NCBI GenBank assembly: GCA_965240325.2
Contig: OZ251229.1
Span: 2,666,001-2,730,000, forward strand
Length of the DNA stretch: 64,000 nt
Source: Rebecca billardiae RCC1528
Lineage: Eukaryota; Haptophyta
Reading direction: 5' to 3'
A program made the translations under genes and the position numbers. The notes under the pieces were generated by a model. That model was not told where the DNA came from. It saw only the letters and a program-made list of their open reading frames with translations, and did not search any database. The stretch's first letter is position 1. Every line of letters begins with the position of its first letter. Positions 30,836 through 41,966 of this stretch are shown piece after piece.

Positions 30836-31672
30836 TCAGCGGCGCAGCCGCAGATGGGCGCTCGGTGCCGACGTGCCCGGCGCTGAGCTCGAAGCGAGTG
30901 GCTGCGCGCTCTCCCCGCCAACCCGCTGACTGGCCGCGACGCCGGCGGCGAAGAGGACGCGCGCCTTGAACAGGGAGGCGATCTCCTTCTCGTCGAGATC
31001 ATCGTCGTCGTTCGCCTGCGGGCGAGGCCCGCGATGAGCACGCATGGCCCCGCAGGGGCAGGGCGGGACGCAGCAGGCGGGCGCGGGCGTGAGTCTGAGC
31101 GAGTGGCCGACGCGCACGGCAGGTGCTTCTCTCCCTCGGTGGTGCCGTGCTCGGCTGCGACTTGATGCGCGGCCGCGGCGCACCTGCACGGATTTTGCGA
31201 GGCCAGGGAGCTCGTCCTTGAACGCCTCCTTCGTGGCGGCATAGAGAGTCCTCGGCCGGATCTTTGCACCCGGCGGGTTCCACGAGACGAAGACCACCTT
31301 GCGCTGGCCGCCGAGCGCCTGCGCGGGATAGTCCATCACGCCGTACCGCGGCTCGCCGGAGGACTTGAGCGCGCGGACGAAGGCGTTGTAGTCGAACGCG
31401 CTGGCACCGGAGGATTCACGCGAGCTCTCCACGTCCACCCGGTCGCCCACGATCTTGAAGATGACGTAGTCCAGCTTGTGGCGCAGCTGCAGGTCACCGT
31501 ACGTCTTGAGCGCCTTGTCCGTGGCCTTAAAGCCGGTCGTCAGTGACGTTGTCAAGCGGTCGGGCGAGCGATCATCCGGCGCGATCGCGAGTGCGATGCC
31601 GTAGAGCGTGACCAGCGTCACCACGGACGCCAGAGCACCGACCGCGCGTCGCTTGCTCCCGCCGTGCTCCAT
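30836..31672 (-). CDS. ADF/cofilin domain protein with hydrophobic N-terminus; 2 exons
   Basis: Minus-strand exons 31672-31184 and 31015-30836 give 222 aa. The ADF-H domain runs from about residue 43 (TTGFKATDKALKTYGDLQL) through LDYVIFKIVGD, RYGVMDY and VVFVSWNPPGAKIRPRTLYAATKEAFK to a segment split by a 168-nt intron (KSVQ|ANDDDDLDEKEI). ADF/cofilins bind and sever actin filaments. Residues about 10-32 (VGALASVVTLVTLYGIALA) form a likely membrane anchor or signal peptide, which is unusual because ADF/cofilins normally start right at the domain. The last 35 residues are Ser/Ala-rich and not part of the fold. The start codon lies about 50 bp from the large palindrome at 31723. A single-domain ADF is well supported; the anchor is inference. 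Confidence 0.8.
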   Translation of the reverse strand: MEHGGSKRRAVGALASVVTLVTLYGIALAIAPDDRSPDRLTTSLTTGFKATDKALKTYGDLQLRHKLDYVIFKIVGDRVDVESSRESSGASAFDYNAFVRALKSSGEPRYGVMDYPAQALGGQRKVVFVSWNPPGAKIRPRTLYAATKEAFKDELPGLAKSVQVRRGRASSRSRARHHRGREAPAVRVGHSLRLTPAPACCVPPCPCGAMRAHRGPRPQANDDDDLDEKEIASLFKARVLFAAGVAASQRVGGESAQPLASSSAPGTSAPSAHLRLRR

Positions 31673-31722
31673 GACCAACCGTCTTCGCGCGAATAAGGAA
31701 AAACCCGCGCGCGCAGCGCGCT

Positions 31723-32819
31723 GCCAATGGAGGCCACTTCACCGAAATCCAGGCTGGGGAGGCTAAACGCTGCACTGGTGGGGAGGCTAACAGCCTCCCC
31801 GCTCTCCCAGCGTGGGGAGGCTAGCGCTCCGCCGCTCCGGTCTTTCGCCGCTGGCAAAACTTTCGAAAACGAAAGTCGCGCCATGGCGGACCCGGTGTTC
31901 CCGCGCGGCGGCGAAAGGGGCGCGGGGCCGGTGGCTCGCGATCCGAAGGGCAGTAGCTCGCGACCTCGCTTGGGCGGCGGCAGCGGCGCTGTGGCCCGCC
32001 GTGCACAATCCGCGCGGCTGTGCGCGATCGCGCGGTCCCGTTCGTCGCCACGTCGCGCGCGACCGTTCACGCCACAGCCTTTCCGCACTGGCATGCACAC
32101 CTTGCAAGCGCATGACGGCGGAGAGCTCAGAGAGCCCGTCACGCGCGTGACGACCGTGCGGGATGGGTTGTACAGCTTGTCTCCATGGTCAGGGAGGCAC
32201 GCGCCGGCCCATGAGGCGGGCATGAGGATCATGAATGGCTGCTGTACTGTCCACAACTCCATGGCAGCGTGGCAGACGATGACTCATCTTGCAGCAGTTA
32301 GGAATGGTCTGAACGTTGGATGGGCTCATCAGAAAGCCTACGAAGGCAGCGTTCACATCGGCACAACCCATCCCACACGGTCGTCACGCGCGTGACGGGC
32401 TCTCTGAGCTCTCCGCCGTCATGCGCTTGCAAGGTGTGCATGCCAGTGCGGAAAGGCTGTGGCGTGAACGGTCGCGCGCGACGTGGCGACGAACGGGACC
32501 GCGCGATCGCGCACAGCCGCGCGGATTGTGCACGGCGGGCCACAGCGCCGCTGCCGCCGCCCAAGCGAGGTCGCGAGCTACTGCCCTTCGGATCGCGAGC
32601 CACCGGCCCCGCGCCCCTTTCGCCGCCGCGCGGGAACACCGGGTCCGCCATGGCGCGACTTTCGTTTTCGAAAGTTTTGCCAGCGGCGAAAGACCGGAGC
32701 GGGCGAGCGGCGGAGCGCTAGCCTCCCCACGCTGGGAGAGCGGGGAGGCTGTTAGCCTCCCCACCAGTGCAGCGTTTAGCCTCCCCAGCCTGGATTTCGG
32801 TGAAGTGGCCTCCAATGGC
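31723..32819. mobile_element. Foldback element: 449/457-bp inverted arms around a 191-bp centre
   Basis: The left arm 31723-32171 and right arm 32363-32819 are near-perfect reverse complements. I see one mismatch close to the outer end, an 8-bp indel (CGCCCGCT in the right arm) and a single-base change near the centre. Outer ends read GCCAATGGAGGCCACTTCACC-like on both sides. No transposase was recognised and no target duplication is evident. The central 191 bp (32172-32362) are unique. Such structures are known as foldback or long-TIR elements. The element begins about 50 bp upstream of the ADF/cofilin start codon. Confidence 0.8.
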
Positions 32820-32923
32820 GGCCCCAAATGGATTTTTTTTGCTCGGCGGGGGGAAAACATGCGCTGCTCTGCACGGCACTGCTTACATCCGATGGCTTAC
32901 TGTCAGTTGGTGGGCGTCAATCT

Positions 32924-32978
32924 CGCCTGCCTGAGCTGTGTGCGTCTCTTATTCTTAGTATGGGGTATTAAACTGTAG
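32924..32978 (+). repeat. Short dispersed motif, copy a
   Basis: Contains CTGAGCTGTGTGCGTCTC followed by TTATTCTTAGTA, found also at 52681-52730 (minus) and 61739-61783 (plus). Nature unknown. Confidence 0.7.
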
Positions 32979-33139
32979 CATCTGTCTGCATCAATGCATC
33001 ATCAGAGTGGTGCTGCTAACATTATAAATTAAGGGTCTCCGAGCACCGCGGGCGCGAAGCCTGAGCCTCGCGAGCCGCATTGGCGCGACCCACCGAGCTA
33101 CGACTCACGGCCACGGCCACAGCTATACAATATTATTAT

Positions 33140-34362
33140 GGCCCGCGGTGCAGGGCGGAGCGCGCAGCGTGGAGCCCGCAGTGCGGGCCCGAACCACGTT
33201 TCAAAAAGATCTTTGATCAAAGAAAAAAGGGCCCGGGGCCGGGGCGATTTTCAGGGAGGTGGAGGCCGAGTTTCGATTTTTTGAGACCGCATAGAGACGT
33301 TCATTCGGCGAGAAAAGACCGCGCCCACGATATTCCCTAAGTAAAGTGCGATCTGCGTGTGAGCCGGACGTGACTTTAACGTAACGGTTCGTTACGAGCG
33401 AATCGTATTCGTCGTCCCGGATCGCGTGACGTCCGGACTGGCCACATCCGGATCGGAGGTGACTGACGTGCCCGGCGCACGATGGCGGACGATGGGACCA
33501 ACCCCTGGCTGCGAGCGCGCCTGCACGTGCCTCCGGACCCGCCTCCCGCTTGCTGCTCACGCAGTCAGCTGCGACCGTGGCGCATGATCGCAGAAGCAGT
33601 GCCGGCAGTAGCTTACGGCCTGCATCAGCTAGTGCCGCGCCGTCGTGGCGCGCGCGGTAGTTGCGTTTGTTTGCAGCCGGCTCGGCGACGCCGGGCGACG
33701 GCACGCGCGTGCGGCTCAGGTGTGTCAAATGCGGTCTCGTCGGCGCGCTTTCGCCTGCCACCTCGTGCACCCGTGCCGCCAGCTTCATCGTCTTCATGAG
33801 GACTACTGCTGCTGTCGCCATCCGCTCTCCATCACCCCGAGTCGCGCGGCGCGCGCGGTAGCAGGGCGTACGGTCACTCCCCCGTGCAACAGGTCAAGTG
33901 GCCAGAGTACGTCTGGTCGTCGTTGGCTGGCACGGGCCGCAGCGCTAATAAAGCACCCTGCTGTCACACCCGACTCCTTCAGTACTCCGAGCTCCGCGGC
34001 ACGACTCACTCGGCACGATCGCGGACGGGTCGGATCCGAGCTGATCAGCCAGTTGGACAAGTTTGTCATTCAGCAGTGGCATCAGCTAGTTGTCACGGAC
34101 GGACGTCCGATTTGACGGGTGCCGGGTGCGGTCTCAGGTCCGCTGCTGTGATTGTGTGAAGTGTGAACGAGTCTCGCGGGATCGCAGGCAGGGCGACGGT
34201 CGGACTAATAGTTAGACTGTACTCTTCAGTCATCTCATGAACCGACTTCAACTGACAACTGGCGAACTGCCGCACTGCTACGGCACAGAGCCGCGATTGC
34301 ACGGCCACCGCGGGCCCCCAACTGCGTTGATTCTATGCAGAAAAGGACCGCGGAACGCGGTC
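33140..34362 (+). mobile_element. HPX element copy 4, with 5-bp target duplication
   Basis: 1.22 kb, the shortest copy. The left end GGCCCGCGGTGCAGGGCGG and the right palindrome GACCGCGGAACGCGGTC are intact; the flanks repeat ATTAT (33135-33139 and 34363-34367). No HTH gene remains, so it is non-autonomous. An antisense frame of about 200 codons exists inside but has no recognised family. Confidence 0.76.
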
Positions 34363-35130
34363 ATTATAATTAAATACGCGCGAAGGCCAGAATGATGCGC
34401 GCTAATACGGGACTGAAATTGAATCAGGACACGGCATAGGAGTTACTACGGCCTAATAATAATAGTATTAGTATTACGACGATACATCAATATAATAATT
34501 TTAATAATATATAGAATATATATATATATATTACATTATCAGGCGGCCACCATTCAACTATTAATGGTATTATAATTAATTAATTAATATGCTCATCGGC
34601 ATTATTAATTATAATATATATTAATTATAAGTTACATGCCATATATATATATTCTATACAATCTAGACTTACTACCACTCGTCGGATCAGGCCGGACGAC
34701 GTGCGCGCGCGCGCGTGTCCCACCCACTCGGACCAGTCGGGCAGTCCGTCGCCGTCAGCGCGCTGCTGAACTCATCAGATTCATTCAGAACTGCCCGCCG
34801 ACTGGCCCGTCGGACACGGAGTCGGAACACGCCACACCGCACACGGCGCGCGCAGCAGGCGCGCGCAGCACTCGTGGCAGCCGCACAACACAGCAGCTGT
34901 CAGGCTGCCAGTAAAGGCGTTCTGCTGGGTCTGGTATGCGAGCGCGTTGGCGACCGAGCCCAAACAGCGGATGCCGCCCGACTGATGACGCCCAACACTG
35001 ACCGACCGACGGCGCTGCGACAGATCACTCCGCCGCGGTGCCGTCCTCGCGCGCGACAATGACGCCCGCTGCCGCCACCCAGCTCGCCGAGCAACGGAGC
35101 ATCGGGTGGCTGCAGCCGCCGACCGGCTGA
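34363..35130. other. Intergenic; AT-rich 34430-34670
   Basis: Dense TAAT/ATTA and (TA)n sequence, then GC-rich sequence up to the exportin stop codon. No gene seen. Confidence 0.5.
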
Positions 35131-38100
35131 TCAGAAGAGCGCCTTGACCTCGTGCCTGAAGAGCGTCAGATTCGTCGTGATCTTATCGCGGTTTTTCGAC
35201 TCGAGGTTGCACTGTACGTCGGCCATCAGCTTTTGGAACGCGCTTGCCACCTTTGCCTGCCGCTCGGGTGTGCCCGACTGCTGAGAGATCAGCTGCGCGC
35301 GCGCAGAAGCGGCGGGCGGCGGGTGGCGGGTGGCGCGGTGAGAGGCCGGCCGCTGCTCGCGCGGCCAGGCAGAGGGCGCGCCCGCGCGGCACGGCAGCCC
35401 CGCGCGTGCTCTCGAGACGGGGGAGCGCGCGCGCGTGCGCCAGAGCCGAGCGGCGGCACGGCGCGGACGGGCGGTGCGGCGCGGCGCGTGCGGGCGCGCG
35501 CGCGCACACCTGATCCTGCCACTGCTTGAAGAACGACTCGTTGATCAGGATGAGCGGCAGCAGCGGGCGCGAGAGGCTCCACTGGTTGGCGCACTCCTCG
35601 AACACGATGATCTGTAGCAACGTGCTCAGCAGCCCCTGGAACATGCCCGGCTCGGCAGCCAGGTGCGCGTTCAGCATCCGACCCGGTTCTGTCCTCTCGC
35701 CGTCGGGCGCGTGGGTGAAATGGTAAATCGCAAGGTTCTCGATGGCGGCCGCGCACTGCGAGGAGATCGAGACGTCGTGCGATTTGAGGCCCTCCTGCGC
35801 GGCGGCGGCGGCGGCGGCGTCCACGCGCACGCCGCGCGCGCGCGTCGCCGCGCGTCAGTCGCGGCGCGTCACGGCGCGGCGCGCGGCCGCGGCGCGGCGC
35901 GCTCGGGCGCGGCGCGGCGCGGCCGGCCGCCAGCCGGCGCGGCGCGCACGCGCGCGGCGCGCGCGCGCACCTGCAGCGTGTTGGCGATGTGCACGAGCAC
36001 GCGCGTGTCGAGCTTGACCATCGTGGCCGTGTGGTTCCGCATCAGGCACTCGATCAGCGTGAAGTACGTCTTCGCCACTTTGGGGAACGACATCATCTCC
36101 GAGAGCTGCATGGAGAGGCACAGCTGGATGGCCACCTCGAGCACATCGGACAGCGCCTTGTCGCCATACAGAGCAAACACGCCGAAGTTGACGTAATTGC
36201 CCGAGAGCGCGCGCTGCAGGGTGAGCAGCGCGATGCCGATCCCCTTGTACTTGCTCTCGTACGGGTTCGAGCCGGGCGCCGGCTCGTACGTCAGGATGTT
36301 CGTGCCGAAGACGCAGATCAGCGAGGAAGTTTCGCGGAAGAGGAGAATCCCGTTGGGCGAGGAGGAATCAAACGTGAGCCGCTGCGCCTTGTTGTACACG
36401 ACCTCGGCCATCAGCTTGAGCAGCGGCGTCGTCACGGCGGGCGTGTGGTACCATCGCATCGCCACCTCGCGCAGCAGCGGCGTGTACGCCGGGTAGATCA
36501 GGTCGAAGAACAGCGAGTACGTCCGCCTGTTGTGGCACGCGGAGCACACGCCTCGCAGATCCCGCAGCGTGCCTGCGCGCGGCGCGCGGCGGGCGCAGCG
36601 CGCGCGGCGCGCGCAAGCGGGCGGGCGGGCGAGGGCGAGGGCGCGCGCGGCGCGTGGGCGGCTCAGCAGAGCGCGGCGCGCACGCGCTCGGCGCCGCCGC
36701 GCGCGCCGCCGCGCACCGATCAGCAGCCGCCTGACGACCTCGCTCGAAAAGTATTCGGGCTGCTGCGCCGCGTCGCACAGCTGGTCGAGCGCGTCCCGGA
36801 TCGGCTGCATGAACTGGGCGAACTGCGCGGGCTGCTCGGACTCGGAGAAGAGGAGCTTGCACAGCATCCCCTGGAACGCCGTGCGGTGCCGCCCGTTCGC
36901 CGGCAGGTCGAGGAACGGGAACTCGGCCGCGGTGTGCGTGCGCAGTATCGAGGGAACCACGTCCAGCTTGAGCAGGAGCTTGCCCGACGAGTAGCCGCCC
37001 GTCAGCTCGGAGAAGAGGGCGAGCGTCTTGTTGGTGAGCTCGGCGGACTCGTGGCGGTACTTGAGGTGGCCGGTGATCTTCTGCATCAGCAGCGTGAGCA
37101 CCGCCAGGTGGTCGCTCAGCATCAGCCGCTCGGTGAGGTACTTGTACACCTTGGACGACGAGGTCGCCTGGTCGCCGATGTACACTTTCCGGAACTGTCC
37201 GAAAAAGTACAGCATCGCTAGTTCGAGCTGCTGGTTGGTGCGGTGGCCCATGCGCTCGCCCGCGCTGGCGTTCGAGTCGGTGAGCATGGCGAGCTGGAAC
37301 ACCCGCCCCGACAGCTCGCCGTCGATCAGCTGCTGCGCCTCCGGGTTGGAGCACGGCGTGAGATGCGAGCCGAGGATCGCGCCGGTCACATACACGAGCC
37401 ACGCGAGTTCCGCCTCGCACTGCGCGAGCCGCATCGGCGTGTCGGAGGAGAGGCGCTCGGCCTGCGGCAGCGCGAGGAGCTGCTGGTAGGCCTGCGCGAC
37501 CGGGTCGAACAGGCTCACGATGTACTCGCTCGCCTGCGTCAGCTGGAAGCGGCACAGCGACGGCAGCGAGTCGAGCTGCTCTGTCAGCTGCTCCTCGTCA
37601 CCGAGAGGGTCGTCGCTCGGCTCAGACGACGAGAGCGCGGCGCGGATGCACTCGATGCGCGAGAGGATGAAGGCGCGCGTGACCTGCGGCACGTACTTCT
37701 CCAGGTTGGACGACGCGTCGCCCTTCAGGTACGGGATCGACGCCACCAGCCGCGCCCACAGGCTGAGCAGGTAGTACACCGAGTTGGCCGCCCACTGCCA
37801 GTGCTGGAAGGAGTCGACCGTGAACGCCGCGACCAGCTCGATCCACTCCTCGTACATCTCGGCGACGACGAGCTCGCCGAGCTGGTAGTTCGCCTTGATC
37901 CGCGCGAGCAGCCGGCACAGCTCGTGGTAGTTCTCGTGCGCGCGCAGCCCCGACTGCGTCTGCAGCACCTTGAGCACGCCGCCGAGCAGCCTGTGCAAGA
38001 AGAGGCCGCGCTGCGCCTCGGACGAGAAGATCGAGCGGCGCAGCGAGGCGAGCTGGACGAGGCACTCGAGCGCGGTGGAGGAGAGCGGCGGCTGCGAGGC

Positions 38101-38901
38101 GAGGTAGACGTCCCAGAACAGCTGCATCGTCGCGGGCTCCTCCATCAGCCCGCGCCACGACGACGGCACCTGGATCGTGCCCAGCTCCTCAGACGCCTCG
38201 TCGAGCGTCGTGCCAATAAAGTCGTACGAGAGGCAAAGCAGGCCGAGCTGCAGCGCGAGCTCGCGGAGCTTGAGCGTGTCCGCGTCGTCGGCGGAGAACG
38301 AGCCCGTGTGCAGCGAGCGCAGCGTCGTGAGCGACAGCTGGAAGATCTGCAGCAGCGCGAGGTCGCGGAACGACGACGCAGTCTTGCGGTGCTGCGTGAG
38401 CGATCGGCCCTGCGCCGGCAGGTTCATCTCGGAGACGAGCTGCGCGAGCAGCGAGAGGCCGATGATGCAGTGCTTGGGCGAGGCGTGCAGGAACTGCGAC
38501 ACCTCCTCCGTCACCTTCTGGTGGCACGGGTCCTCGAACCAGCCCATCTTGGTGATCTTGCACAGCAGCTGCACGAGCGACGACGTCACAAACGGCGCCA
38601 CCTTCGGCCCCGAGTTGGCGAGGTAGCCGAGCACCCAGTTGCGCATGTCGGTGCGCTGCTGTGACGTGGAGTTGTTCCAGTTCTGCGTCACCAGCTTGCG
38701 CAGCGCGTTCGCCGCGACCAGCTGCGCGTACGGCACGCTCGAGTTGTCGAGCACGTACTGGCACTGCGGGATGTAATCAGCCGACGACGAGAGCTGCACC
38801 AGCGAGTGCTCGGCCTGCTGGCGCTCCTCGGCGTTAGGCGAGTTGTACAGCTGGTTCGCGAGCGCCTCCACGCGATACAGCGCCTGCTGCGGGTCCTCCA
38901 T
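35131..38901 (-). CDS. XPO7: Exportin-7 / RanBP16 family nuclear transport receptor; 4 exons
   Basis: Minus-strand exons 38901-36717, 36572-35971, 35794-35510 and 35292-35131 give 1077 aa, close to animal exportin-7 (about 1087). The start MEDPQQALYRVEALANQLYN leads into the importin-beta N-terminal region (about 30-95) that binds RanGTP. Diagnostic exportin-7 blocks follow: LRDLRGVCSA, FDLIYPAYTPLLREVAMRWYH, LKLMAEVVYNKAQRLTFD, SSPNGILLFRETSSLI and ALSGNYVNFGVFALYGD. It is made of HEAT repeats and carries folded proteins through nuclear pores with Ran. Introns are 144, 176 and 217 nt, all GC-repeat rich with GTGCGC or GTGTGC donors. The first is a multiple of three without stops, so retention would keep the frame. 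Divergent from the gene at 39033, with 131 bp between starts. Confidence 0.95.
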
Positions 38902-39032
38902 CGGCGCGGCGCGCGCCCCGGCGCGCTTCCGCCGCCCGCCGCCGCCTCGCTGAGCGCAGTCAGCTCCGCGGCCACGGCAGACGTACACGCCTGACGAAGC
39001 CCACCGTCGGAGGCGCCCGACTTCTTTTCAGC
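38902..39032. promoter_or_regulatory. Probable bidirectional promoter
   Basis: Only 131 bp separate the start codons of exportin-7 (minus) and the helical protein (plus), so both 5'UTRs and any core promoters must share this stretch. No specific motif was recognised. Confidence 0.4.
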
Positions 39033-40298
39033 ATGGCCGGCTCGGCGGACGATGGCGGCGGGCTTGGCGGCGGGCACGCGCGAGAAGTGGCGGTGGAGCT
39101 GGACCGGCTGCTCCTCGCCATCGGCGAGCTGTACGTAGCCGCCGCGCGCCATCTCGCCGCGGTCGAGGGCGCGTGCGACGACGGCGCGCGCGCGCTCCAC
39201 TCGCTGCGCGCCGCGCTCGACGAGCCGCCAGCGGCGCTCGAGCACCTCGCGCTCGGCGGGCCGTCCGGCGCGAGGTCCGCACCGGCCGGCCGACCGGCGG
39301 CCTCGACGACGAAGCCGGGGGCGGCGGCGCCGCCGCCCGCACCGGCGGCGGTGCTGCACGCGCGCAAGCGGCTGCAGCTGCTGTACGCCGCGCTCGCCAA
39401 GCACGCCGCCGAGCACGGCGCGTCTGCCGCGCAGCCGCTCGGCGCCGAGGGCGCGTGTGCCGAGGAGGGCGCGTTCCTCGAGGCCATCGGCGGCTCCGGC
39501 CGCGGCGAGACCGTGCATGCCGCCGCGCACCTCGCCGACGCCGCGGACGACCACTCGTACGGCGCGCTCTGCGCGGACCTCGCCGCCGCCCTCGAGCTGC
39601 ACCGCACGCTGCGCACGCGCGTCGTCGCCGCGCTGGGCGCCGCTCGGGCTGAGGCCGAGCCGCCGCTGTCCGCGGCCGAGCGCGGGGCGCTCGCGCGCGC
39701 GTGCGCGCAGCTGCTGCTCGAGCAGCAGCGCGAGACGGCCGCGCCTGACGCGCGCGCTCGGCTCGAGCGGCTGGCGGGCCAGGCAGAGGCGCACGCATCC
39801 CGCTGCCTGGCGGCGCTGCGGCCGCCGCGGCCGGCGCCCGCGCACGACAGGACGCGCGCACACGAGGCCTCGGCGTCGGGCGCGGGGCCGGTGGCGGAGG
39901 ACTGCGCCGCCACGTGCTGGTGGCTCCCGGCCCGCGCGCTGGACGGCGCCGTCCTGCATGCCGACGCGGCGCGCCCGCCCGCGCCCGCGACGCGCACACT
40001 CTACCGCAGCCGGCAGCAGCTCGAGGCGGTCGCACGCGCGCGTCTGAACGCGCAGGCGAGCGCGGCCGCCATGCACGTCGAGCGGCGCGCGCGCGACGCG
40101 CTGTTCCCGATGCTGCGCCGCATGCTCGCGCAGAGCCAGCGCGGCGCGCGAGCGCCCTTCTGCGCGCTCTTCCGACTCGCTCACAGCGTGCTGTGCACTG
40201 GCGGACGAAGGCTGGTGGTCTTCATCTCGCGTGGCGAGATCGATGCCGGCGCCGCCGCCGGCTCGACGACTGCACTCATGGATCCATCTAGTGCGTAG
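39033..40298 (+). CDS. Helical Ala-rich protein of unknown function
   Basis: 421 aa, single exon. Long Ala/Leu/Glu/Arg-rich helical stretches lie at about 17-65, 105-130, 180-265 and 335-375, suggesting coiled coils, separated by a Pro/Ala linker (about 75-105). No signal peptide, membrane segment or catalytic motif. The N-terminal AVELDRLLLAIGELYVAAARHLAAVEGACDD looks like a subunit of a coiled-coil complex, but I could not place it in a family. It shares a 131-bp promoter interval with exportin-7. Codon use is strongly GC3-biased as in neighbouring genes, which supports coding. Confidence 0.62.
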   Translation: MAGSADDGGGLGGGHAREVAVELDRLLLAIGELYVAAARHLAAVEGACDDGARALHSLRAALDEPPAALEHLALGGPSGARSAPAGRPAASTTKPGAAAPPPAPAAVLHARKRLQLLYAALAKHAAEHGASAAQPLGAEGACAEEGAFLEAIGGSGRGETVHAAAHLADAADDHSYGALCADLAAALELHRTLRTRVVAALGAARAEAEPPLSAAERGALARACAQLLLEQQRETAAPDARARLERLAGQAEAHASRCLAALRPPRPAPAHDRTRAHEASASGAGPVAEDCAATCWWLPARALDGAVLHADAARPPAPATRTLYRSRQQLEAVARARLNAQASAAAMHVERRARDALFPMLRRMLAQSQRGARAPFCALFRLAHSVLCTGGRRLVVFISRGEIDAGAAAGSTTALMDPSSA

Positions 40299-40423
40299 GG
40301 TTCTCAAGCTGGTTGCGTGCTGCCCGCGCGCGCGACCGTTGAAGTGCTGCTCGTCTGTGACAGCAGCCGGGGCCGAGCAACGTACTCTGCTCGCTGATGA
40401 TCGTCATATCGATATATGAATAT

Positions 40424-41966
40424 GACCGCGTTCCGCGGTCCTCTTCCGTCAGAACCAACGTAGTTGGGGGCCCGCGGTGCAGCTGTGCCACCCGCTCCGT
40501 CACCGCCACGGCACGGCGTCGCCCGTCGCATATGCCACCTCGCTGCATCAGTCGCGCGGACTCATCCACTCGCCGCTGGCCGCGCAGATCTGAGCCTGTG
40601 GGCTTTCGTGTCAGGCAGTCAGGCATCCGTCGTGCCCATCAGCGCCCGTCAGAGAGCTGGCTCTCAGTCACTGAGTGAGTGAGAGCCGCCGCTCTAACAG
40701 CGCGCGGTCCGAGCTCGCGCGCCAAACGCCCGCCCATGCGCCAGTCAAGCCGTCGAGACTCGAGACAGCTCGGATGCGGCGGACGAGAGCAAAATCCATC
40801 ACAGCTCGGCCATGGACGGCGCGAGCGAGGGCTTGGGCGAGCGAGATGGCCGTGGTGGCTGCTCCACATCCCGACAAAACGTCCATCAGGCGAAGGCTCC
40901 GCACTGCAGATCAGGCTCGGCGCCAGACGGCTGAGCCGGAACGTCCTCGCGAGGCCCCGCGCTTCAACACGCCGAGAATTCAGCTGCGCGGCGTGCGGCG
41001 TGGCGCGCGCGGGCGCGCGCATGGTCAGCTGGAAACACAGCGAGAAACTCGCCTCGCCCCCACGCGCCACGCGCATTCGCACCCATAATATCACACGCGA
41101 GGAGCATCGTCCGATGAGTGAAGCTACTCGGCAGCTTCATTGGCACCGGTGAGTCAGCTCACGGCTGCGCAGTCAATAAACGATGAACTCGAGGGACACC
41201 CCATGCTGCTGTCACCTGCGGAGTAGGCCTGGATTCACGCGTTAGGATGCCCCGCGGTCTCCTCCTCGTACCGTCGTCGCCGACCGCTCTCCGCGCGCGG
41301 GCGTTGACATCGATTCGTCGGTCCGCCGGTCGTGCTCGGTTGGACTACCGCACTGACTGGGCCGAAGAGGGATCGGCAGGGCGGGGCGCGCGGGGTGAGC
41401 GGCCGGCACGAAAGCGACGCCGATGACCGTCGGGACCCGCCGCAGCCGCGCGCACCTGCGCTGAGTCCGTCGGATTGAACGCCTCGTGCGCAGCGCCGCC
41501 GGCGCGAGGCACCCCTCGGCTTGCTGAGTGAGCCCTTCTCAGCGGGCTCAAACCTACCGACCCGGTCGGGATCCGGCACAGGCGACGGGCGGCCAGGGAG
41601 ATAGTATATGAAGATTGCGTTGTGGTGGCGCGACGATCAACATTTGATCATCAAACGTCGTCGCTCCTTGAATATCATTGGCCGAAAAATTCGCTTGTAA
41701 CGGTTCGTTACGTTAGGGATCCTAAAGGGCGTGAAGTTTTTTGGACGGGCGTCACTCCACGCTTTACTATGAACTTGCCGTGGGCGCGACCTTTTTCGAC
41801 GCTAATGCACCTGTAAGGGCGGAGTCTCAAAATTCGAAACTCGGTCTCCTCCAGCCATGAAAATCGTCCCCCGTCCCTTTTTTCTTGATCAAAGATCTTT
41901 TTGAAACGTTGTTCGGGCCCGCTGGTGCGGGCTCCACGCTGCGCGCTCCGCCCTGCACCGCGGGCC
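40424..41966 (-). mobile_element. HPX element copy 5 (inverted orientation)
   Basis: 1.54 kb, reversed relative to copies 1-4. The hairpin end GACCGCGTTCCGCGGTC lies at 40424 and the GGCCCGCGGTGCAGGGCGG end finishes at 41966. Flanks are AATAT and ATCAT, sharing only part. The outer 260 bp on the right hold the same 87-codon open frame as copy 3 (minus, 41708-41971). The middle has no HTH gene. Confidence 0.72.

Noticed and set aside
35869-38988. Single long exportin frame taken as one exon
   Set aside because: It runs through two GC-repeat introns; removing them restores exportin-7 sequence and adds two further exons.
39028-40307. Long minus-strand frames opposite the helical protein
   Set aside because: Arg/Ser/Ala-rich shadow frames; the plus strand has better codon bias and a plausible helical protein.
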